Part shown: one piece after another, positions 34,480 to 38,735 of the stretch | Position numbering within the stretch: position 1 is the stretch's first letter | Layout: every line of letters starts with the position of its first letter | From: Deltaproteobacteria bacterium | Lineage (GTDB): Bacteria; Desulfobacterota; Syntrophia; Syntrophales; JAFGHS01 | Length of the DNA: 38,735 nt | Direction of reading: 5' to 3' | Assembly: GCA_016928025.1 (NCBI GenBank) | Contig: JAFGLN010000053.1 | Span: forward strand, 1-38,735 | The notes under the pieces: generated by a model | What the model was told of the DNA's origin: nothing | The model's input: only the letters and a program-made list of their open reading frames with translations | Database searches by the model: none | Program-made: the position numbers and the translations under genes

Positions 34480-35151
34480 TTAATAAAATGTAACCATCTT
34501 ATCCAAAGGCTCCCGGGTTGTCCGCAGTTCGTTAACCGGATGATCCCGGTCCGGATAGCCGATGGGAATCGCCACGACGAACAACTTGCTTGCGGGGAGG
34601 TTCAGTTTTTCCCGGATGATATCGGGGTATAATACCGGCTGAACGGCGGGAATCGTTCCCAGACCTTGTTCCGTGGCTAGAAGCAGAATCGTTTGCGTGA
34701 TGGCCCCGCAATCGAAGGCGGGCCAGATATTGATTTCATTATTCACATACAAAAAAGCGCGGTCGATCATAATATAGATACAGCTTGGCGCACCCCAGAC
34801 ATTAGCGCCCTGCATCCCCCACTTCGCCCGGGCCTCTTTATCTTCCCGGGGAATTCCCAATTTCTCCAAGGCACCGGCCATAACAGCGGCACGACGCGAC
34901 GCATAGGGCTCCGGATACTGGATCGCCCCCGGCATATCAACACTGGGCCGGCCGGAGTTTTCTGCGACGGCCTTTTTAATTTCGGCCATCTTCGCTCCAC
35001 TGACAACGGCCAGTTCCCAGGGTTGGCTGTTGGATGCCGAAGGCGCATGAAGGGCCGCCTCAACGATCCTTTTCAATATTGCTTCGGGCACCGGATCAGA
35101 CTTAAAGGCCCGGATTGATCTCCTCTTGTTTACCGCTTCTATGACGTCCAT
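34480..35151 (-). CDS. Nitroreductase-family FMN oxidoreductase
   Basis: 223 residues with the family's FMN-binding start VNKRRSIRAFKSDPVP, PSASNSQPWELAVV, the middle GAITQTILLLATEQGLGT and the C-terminal IPIGYPDRD. Such flavoproteins reduce nitro compounds, quinones or enone-type substrates with NAD(P)H; the natural substrate is unknown. AAGGAG lies about 11 bases before the ATG. It is divergent to the MFS gene with a 178-bp shared upstream region, so the two may be co-regulated. Confidence 0.9.
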   Translation of the reverse strand: MDVIEAVNKRRSIRAFKSDPVPEAILKRIVEAALHAPSASNSQPWELAVVSGAKMAEIKKAVAENSGRPSVDMPGAIQYPEPYASRRAAVMAGALEKLGIPREDKEARAKWGMQGANVWGAPSCIYIMIDRAFLYVNNEINIWPAFDCGAITQTILLLATEQGLGTIPAVQPVLYPDIIREKLNLPASKLFVVAIPIGYPDRDHPVNELRTTREPLDKMVTFY

Positions 35152-35202
35152 TTTAACATGCTCCTTTTCATTTAAAGTTCTCCGTTAAAGGCTTACAGCT
35201 CA

Positions 35203-35230
35203 TCACTATTCACTATTCAATATTCAATAA
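35203..35230. repeat. Heptamer tandem repeat, array 4
   Basis: TCACTAT, TCACTAT, TCAATAT, TCAATAA form four consecutive 7-base units; on the - strand they read as A-T-A-G-T-G-A-type units like those of the other arrays. It lies in the divergent promoter region of the nitroreductase and MFS genes. Confidence 0.55.
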
Positions 35231-35256
35231 TTACGTTTCGCCAGACTATAGAGAAA

Positions 35257-35268
35257 AGGCCCGGGCCT
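35257..35268. promoter_or_regulatory. 12-bp perfect palindrome in the divergent promoter region
   Basis: AGGCCCGGGCCT is a perfect palindrome between the nitroreductase and MFS genes, 25 bases before the -35-like TTGACT. A dimeric regulator could bind it, but no regulator gene is adjacent, so it is only a candidate operator. Confidence 0.35.
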
Positions 35269-35292
35269 GTCAATAGACATGAAAATAATTTC

Positions 35293-35320
35293 TTGACTCT
35301 ATGGCGTATAGGTATATGAA
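35293..35320 (+). promoter_or_regulatory. Possible promoter of the MFS gene
   Basis: TTGACT (35293-35298), 16 bases, TATGAA (35315-35320). Transcription would begin only a few bases before ATG 35330, which lacks a Shine-Dalgarno, again suggesting a leaderless or near-leaderless message. Confidence 0.4.
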
Positions 35321-35329
35321 CTCTTTGAC

Positions 35330-36568
35330 ATGAAAAAGATTTTTTACGGCTGGTGGATTGTCCTCGCCGCCTTTCTGATTAACATTTATGTGGCCGGCTC
35401 CATTTTCTTTGGGTTTACCGCCTTTTTTGAACCGATCGTCAAGGAATTCGGCTGGAGCTATACACAGGTCTCTCTGGCCATCAGCCTCCGGGGACTGGAA
35501 ATGGGCTTCCTGGCTCCGCTTGTGGGGTTTCTGGTCGGCCGGATCGGATCGAGGAAACTGATATTCTGGGGCATGATCACCATCGGCCTCGGTCTTTTGC
35601 TCCTGAGTCTTACCAAGTCGCTTCCGATGTTCTACGCATCATTTCTGCTTGTGGCCTTTGGAAGCGGCGGCTGTACCGCCGTCGTCCTGATGAACGTCGT
35701 GGCAACCTGGTTCAACAGGAATGTCGGTAAAGCGCTCGGCATCATGACCTCCGGCGTCGGCTTGAGCGGTTTGATGATCCCTTTCATCGTATGGCTCATC
35801 GATTTCTTTACCTGGCGGACGGCCCTTGTCATCCTCGGCATGGGTATGTTTGTTATCGGCATTCCACTATCCATGTTCATCCGCAACCAACCCGAGGATC
35901 TGGGCGATGTGCCGGACGGCAGACCCACGAGCGACCGGGAATCATCCATCGAGGTGGAAGAATATAAAAACACCCTGACCCTCAGGGAGGCGTTCAGATC
36001 AAAGGCATTCCGCTATCTCGCATTCAGCGAGATGCTCCGAATGATGGCGGCCACGGCCGTCCTGACCCACATTATGCCATCCCTCAGCGCTGCCGGCATC
36101 CCGCGCACAACGGCCGGCTTCATTGCATCGGCCATCCCCGTCTTGAGCATTGTGGGACGATTCGGCGTCGGCTGGCTGGCCGATATTTTAGATAAAAGAT
36201 ACGCCATGGCCGTGGGTTTGTTTTTCCTGAGTGCCGGATTATTGACGTTCTACTTTATGGGGTGGAATTGGACAATCTACCTGTTTTTAATCTTGTTTTC
36301 ACTGGGTTTCGGTTCAACGGTCGTCGTCAGGGGGGCCATGTTGAGCCAGTATTTTTCCCGGGAGCAATTCGGCAAACTGCTGGGACTCGTGATGGGGGCG
36401 GGGGCCTGCGGCGGCATCATCGGCCCGACCCTGGCCGGTTGGGTCTTCGATCGACTGGGAATGTACGGCCCCGTTTGGCTGTTGTTTTTTGCCTTCACCG
36501 CCTTCACAATTTTTTTGATACTCAGGATCGAACCGGCCGATCAATACCGTATAAGAAAAACCCCATGA
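35330..36568 (+). CDS. MFS transporter (monocarboxylate/oxalate-formate-like)
   Basis: 412 residues, about 12 membrane segments with a central charged loop near 195-225. FYGWWIVLAAFLINIY and FGWSYTQVSLAISLRGLEMG at the N-terminus, with LVGRIGSRKL as the loop 2-3 MFS motif, resemble the OFA/MCT-like branch that carries organic acids. VGRFGVGWLADILDKR repeats the motif in the second half. The substrate is unknown. It converges with motB; 64 bp lie between the stops and I see no clear terminator there. Confidence 0.88.
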   Translation: MKKIFYGWWIVLAAFLINIYVAGSIFFGFTAFFEPIVKEFGWSYTQVSLAISLRGLEMGFLAPLVGFLVGRIGSRKLIFWGMITIGLGLLLLSLTKSLPMFYASFLLVAFGSGGCTAVVLMNVVATWFNRNVGKALGIMTSGVGLSGLMIPFIVWLIDFFTWRTALVILGMGMFVIGIPLSMFIRNQPEDLGDVPDGRPTSDRESSIEVEEYKNTLTLREAFRSKAFRYLAFSEMLRMMAATAVLTHIMPSLSAAGIPRTTAGFIASAIPVLSIVGRFGVGWLADILDKRYAMAVGLFFLSAGLLTFYFMGWNWTIYLFLILFSLGFGSTVVVRGAMLSQYFSREQFGKLLGLVMGAGACGGIIGPTLAGWVFDRLGMYGPVWLLFFAFTAFTIFLILRIEPADQYRIRKTP

Positions 36569-36632
36569 CATGGCACAGCGGGACAATCCGCCGCAAACCA
36601 AACAAAGATGGAAACCAACTCTTCACGATGGA

Positions 36633-37412
36633 CTATTCACCCTCTTCCGGCTTCAAAAGAATAAAACTGATACGTCTGTTTCGCAAGTCTCGGGGATTTT
36701 CTTTGATAAATAAGTCTTTGTCCGCATAACCGACGACTTTGGCTATGCGGTCCGGATCAATCCCATTTTTTTCCAGCTCCCTTCTGGCCGCAGACGCCCG
36801 TGACGTAGACAGTTCCCAGTTCGTTATTTGCGCGGTTTTAAAAGGTGCGGAATCCGTATGCCCTTCGATGACAATACGGTTCGGTTTATCCCGAATGGTA
36901 TCGGATACAACTTTAATGATCTCAATGGCTTTTGTCGTTGGCTGATCGCTTCCCAACTCAAATATTTCACTGCCTTCATTATCGACGATCTGCACCCTCA
37001 CCCCCTCTTTGGTCGTATCCACAAATACTTGATTCTGCATGGCCTGTAGTTTCTCATTAATGGCGGCACGCATTTTTCTTACGATACTGCCCGGCGAGGC
37101 CGGATCATCGGAAGAGATTCGGTAGGATTCTTTTTTGACGGTCTTTCCCATTTCCAGGACACCGGAAGATCTATCGAGAACAGACGTACCCGATTGTTGC
37201 GGCTGATCCTGCAATAAGCTGAAGCTGGAAAAATATTCGGAAAGGGCAATCCTTTTCTCCGGAGAAATCATCGACAAGAGCCACAGGAGAAGGAAAAAAG
37301 CCATCAGGGCCGTAACAAAATCCGCATAGGCAACTTTCCAGGAACCGCCATGATGCCCTTCATGGCCTTTTTTTTTCACTTTTTTAATGATGACCCGTGA
37401 TCGCTCTTCCAT
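36633..37412 (-). CDS. motB: Flagellar motor stator protein MotB
   Basis: 259 residues. One N-terminal membrane segment, YADFVTALMAFFLLLWLLSM, carries D31, the proton- or ion-binding Asp equivalent to E. coli D32. The C-terminal OmpA-like peptidoglycan-binding domain has RIVIEGHTDSAP and NWELSTSRASAARRELEKNG. It anchors the stator to the cell wall. The ATG is 2 bases after the motA stop, so they are co-translated. The basic N-terminus KKVKKKGHEGHHGG is His-rich but normal for the family. Confidence 0.94.
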   Translation of the reverse strand: MEERSRVIIKKVKKKGHEGHHGGSWKVAYADFVTALMAFFLLLWLLSMISPEKRIALSEYFSSFSLLQDQPQQSGTSVLDRSSGVLEMGKTVKKESYRISSDDPASPGSIVRKMRAAINEKLQAMQNQVFVDTTKEGVRVQIVDNEGSEIFELGSDQPTTKAIEIIKVVSDTIRDKPNRIVIEGHTDSAPFKTAQITNWELSTSRASAARRELEKNGIDPDRIAKVVGYADKDLFIKENPRDLRNRRISFILLKPEEGE

Positions 37413-37414
37413 AA

Positions 37415-38269
37415 TTACTTTTTCTGGCGTATGGCGTCTTCAATCTCATCAAAGGTAGGCTTCACATTGGCCGGAATGACCCGTCTGCCGAACTCGACCG
37501 CCACCTTCGGCGCGGATCCTCCCAGAAAAGAAACCAGAGCCACTTTAAGAACGTTGAGATACTGCAACTTTTCGCCGGCGTTCAGCTCAAGGTTCCTCCC
37601 CAACGGTCCCACAAATCCGTAACAGAGCAAAACGCCGAGGAACGTGCCGACCAGAGCGGCGCCCACGCTATGGCCCAAAACCTCGGGTGGTTCTTTAATT
37701 TTGCCCATGGTAATGACAACCCCCAGAACAGCGGCAACAATACCTAAACCGGGCAAGGCATCCGCCGTAAAATTAACCGATTTGGCGGGCATCAGGATTT
37801 CTTCATGATAGGTTTCCAACTCCGTATCAATGAGGGCCTCCAGTTCGTGCGACGCAATGGTTGTTGTCATCACGGTACGCAACGTATCCGTTATCAGGTT
37901 GATGGCATGAGAGTTTTTAAGAATGCCCGGATATTTATTAAAAAGGGCACTCTCTTCCGGATCGTCTACATCGGATTCAATGGAAACAAGCCCCTGTTGC
38001 CTGATCTTGTAAAAAACGCCGTTTAAGAGCATCAGGACCTCGATGTAATCCTCCTTGGAGTACGTTGTACTGTTGAAAACGCCTAAAACAGCCGACAATG
38101 TCGCTTTGATGATCTTCCAGGGCGTGCCGATCAAAAATCCCCCGATCGCCGCCCCGCCGATGATCACGAGCTCCGCCGGCTGGAAAAGGACGGAGAGGTT
38201 CCCATGCTCCATCAGGTAACCGCCGATGATCGCGCTGATCACAACAACAATGCCGATGGCCACAAACAT
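37415..38269 (-). CDS. motA: Flagellar motor stator protein MotA
   Basis: 284 residues with four membrane segments: the N-terminal pair (FVAIGIVVVISAIIGGYL and LVIIGGAAIGGFLIG) and the C-terminal pair, with PGLGIVAAVLGVVITMG, the conserved proline stretch, and VGAALVGTFLGVLLCYGF. With MotB it forms the ion channel that drives flagellar rotation. It lies 6 bases after the PilZ gene stop and is in one transcript with it and motB. Confidence 0.95.
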   Translation of the reverse strand: MFVAIGIVVVISAIIGGYLMEHGNLSVLFQPAELVIIGGAAIGGFLIGTPWKIIKATLSAVLGVFNSTTYSKEDYIEVLMLLNGVFYKIRQQGLVSIESDVDDPEESALFNKYPGILKNSHAINLITDTLRTVMTTTIASHELEALIDTELETYHEEILMPAKSVNFTADALPGLGIVAAVLGVVITMGKIKEPPEVLGHSVGAALVGTFLGVLLCYGFVGPLGRNLELNAGEKLQYLNVLKVALVSFLGGSAPKVAVEFGRRVIPANVKPTFDEIEDAIRQKK

Positions 38270-38275
38270 GGCGGA

Positions 38276-38735
38276 TTACCCCCTCTTTTCCCTGATAATT
38301 TCCCGTTCCCGCTCGAACACAAAATGAACGATCTCATCCCGCACGATATCGTCCATATGGATGTAACGGACGGCAATTTGATAATTGCCGTCTTTTTTTT
38401 CAATTTTAACCACCTCCCCGTAAATACACAATGCAAGGGGCTTGTGCAGCAGAGGCAACATGATTTTGATCTCCAGGATATCACCTAAGGCCAGGGGATC
38501 GGATACGGAAAAACTCAAGCCGCTGCCGCTGATATTCAGCGCTTTATAGGAAAGGCCAAAATATCCCTCCCGCTGCAGCGACATCAACTGCACGATGGTG
38601 TCGAGTTTGGCATTGAGAATTTTCATCCACTCTTCAAAAATATAATCATAATCTCCTAACTCCGGAACCGGTTTCGCCTCCGACGGCACGGCCAGGTCTC
38701 CGGAAATACGAGCCTGAACATAATCTATTTCCGCC
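38276..38735 (-). CDS. PilZ-domain protein upstream of motAB (5' end beyond window)
   Basis: The frame stays open to the window edge, reading A-E-I-D-Y-V-Q-A-R before a GTG at 38689, so the gene probably starts outside. Visible: an N-terminal helical part (YIFEEWMKILNAKLDTIVQL), then a PilZ domain with the N-x-S-x-x-G motif (LNISGSGLSF) and VRYIHMDDIVRDEIVHFVF. The R-x-x-x-R motif that completes c-di-GMP binding is not present just ahead; the stretch reads SLQREGYFGLSYK. As the first seen gene of a PilZ-motA-motB operon it may act as a YcgR-like motor brake, with or without ligand binding. Confidence 0.82.
   Translation of the reverse strand, partial: AEIDYVQARISGDLAVPSEAKPVPELGDYDYIFEEWMKILNAKLDTIVQLMSLQREGYFGLSYKALNISGSGLSFSVSDPLALGDILEIKIMLPLLHKPLALCIYGEVVKIEKKDGNYQIAVRYIHMDDIVRDEIVHFVFEREREIIREKRG

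Overview
The window looks like chromosomal DNA of an anaerobic, flagellated Gram-negative bacterium, most likely of the former Deltaproteobacteria (Desulfobacterota, perhaps the Syntrophales). The signs are an iron-sulfur heterodisulfide-reductase-like cluster, an envelope polysaccharide locus with outer-membrane export parts (YjbH-like and SLBB/Wza-like proteins), and a PilZ-MotA-MotB flagellar motor operon. The taxon is an inference from gene content; no rRNA or tRNA gene was recognised.

Region 1 (1-4482, +): the end of a truncated gene, then HdrB-like, short HdrA-like and fused HdrC/HdrB-like proteins, then an amidohydrolase-fold protein whose start overlaps the last Hdr gene. Order and sizes recall the sulfur-oxidation-type (sHdr) layout C1-B1-A-C2B2. 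Region 2 (4545-18377, +): an O-antigen/glycan synthesis locus with flippase, polymerase, two GT4 glycosyltransferases, hexapeptide acyltransferases, a PIG-L deacetylase, an LpxD-like acyltransferase, and a dTDP-3-acetamido-3,6-dideoxyhexose set (two tandem 3,4-ketoisomerase-type cupins, an acetyltransferase, an aminotransferase). A second aminotransferase, a GNAT protein and a small initiating sugar-phosphate transferase follow. Its middle part is visibly AT-rich.

Region 3 (18378-20851, +): an accessory insert holding a VapBC-type toxin-antitoxin pair and an AAA/DUF4143 ATPase. Region 4 (20907-32161, +): a CapD-like nucleotide-sugar dehydratase, a large initiating sugar-phosphate transferase, a small secreted protein, a YjbH-like outer membrane protein, a Wzz-like chain-length protein, a 1075-residue export protein with about eight SLBB repeats, a FecR-domain protein with its own probable promoter, and a small NTF2-like exported protein. 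Region 5 (32262-33320, -): rmlB, the dehydratase expected to feed the dTDP-sugar branch.

Region 6 (33558-36568): a SPOR-NlpC/P60 lipoprotein and a nitroreductase (-), and an MFS transporter (+). Region 7 (36633-38735, -): motB, motA and a PilZ gene running off the window. Four gene junctions carry degenerate 7-bp tandem repeats that look like one family, and one gap (33355-33478) holds a composite palindromic element. The clearest coherent story is envelope polysaccharide synthesis and export. The least ordinary parts are the sHdr-like module with its metal-motif-less amidohydrolase, the paired ketoisomerases of which one lacks a catalytic-site histidine, the deacetylase/LpxD-like pair, and the heptamer arrays.
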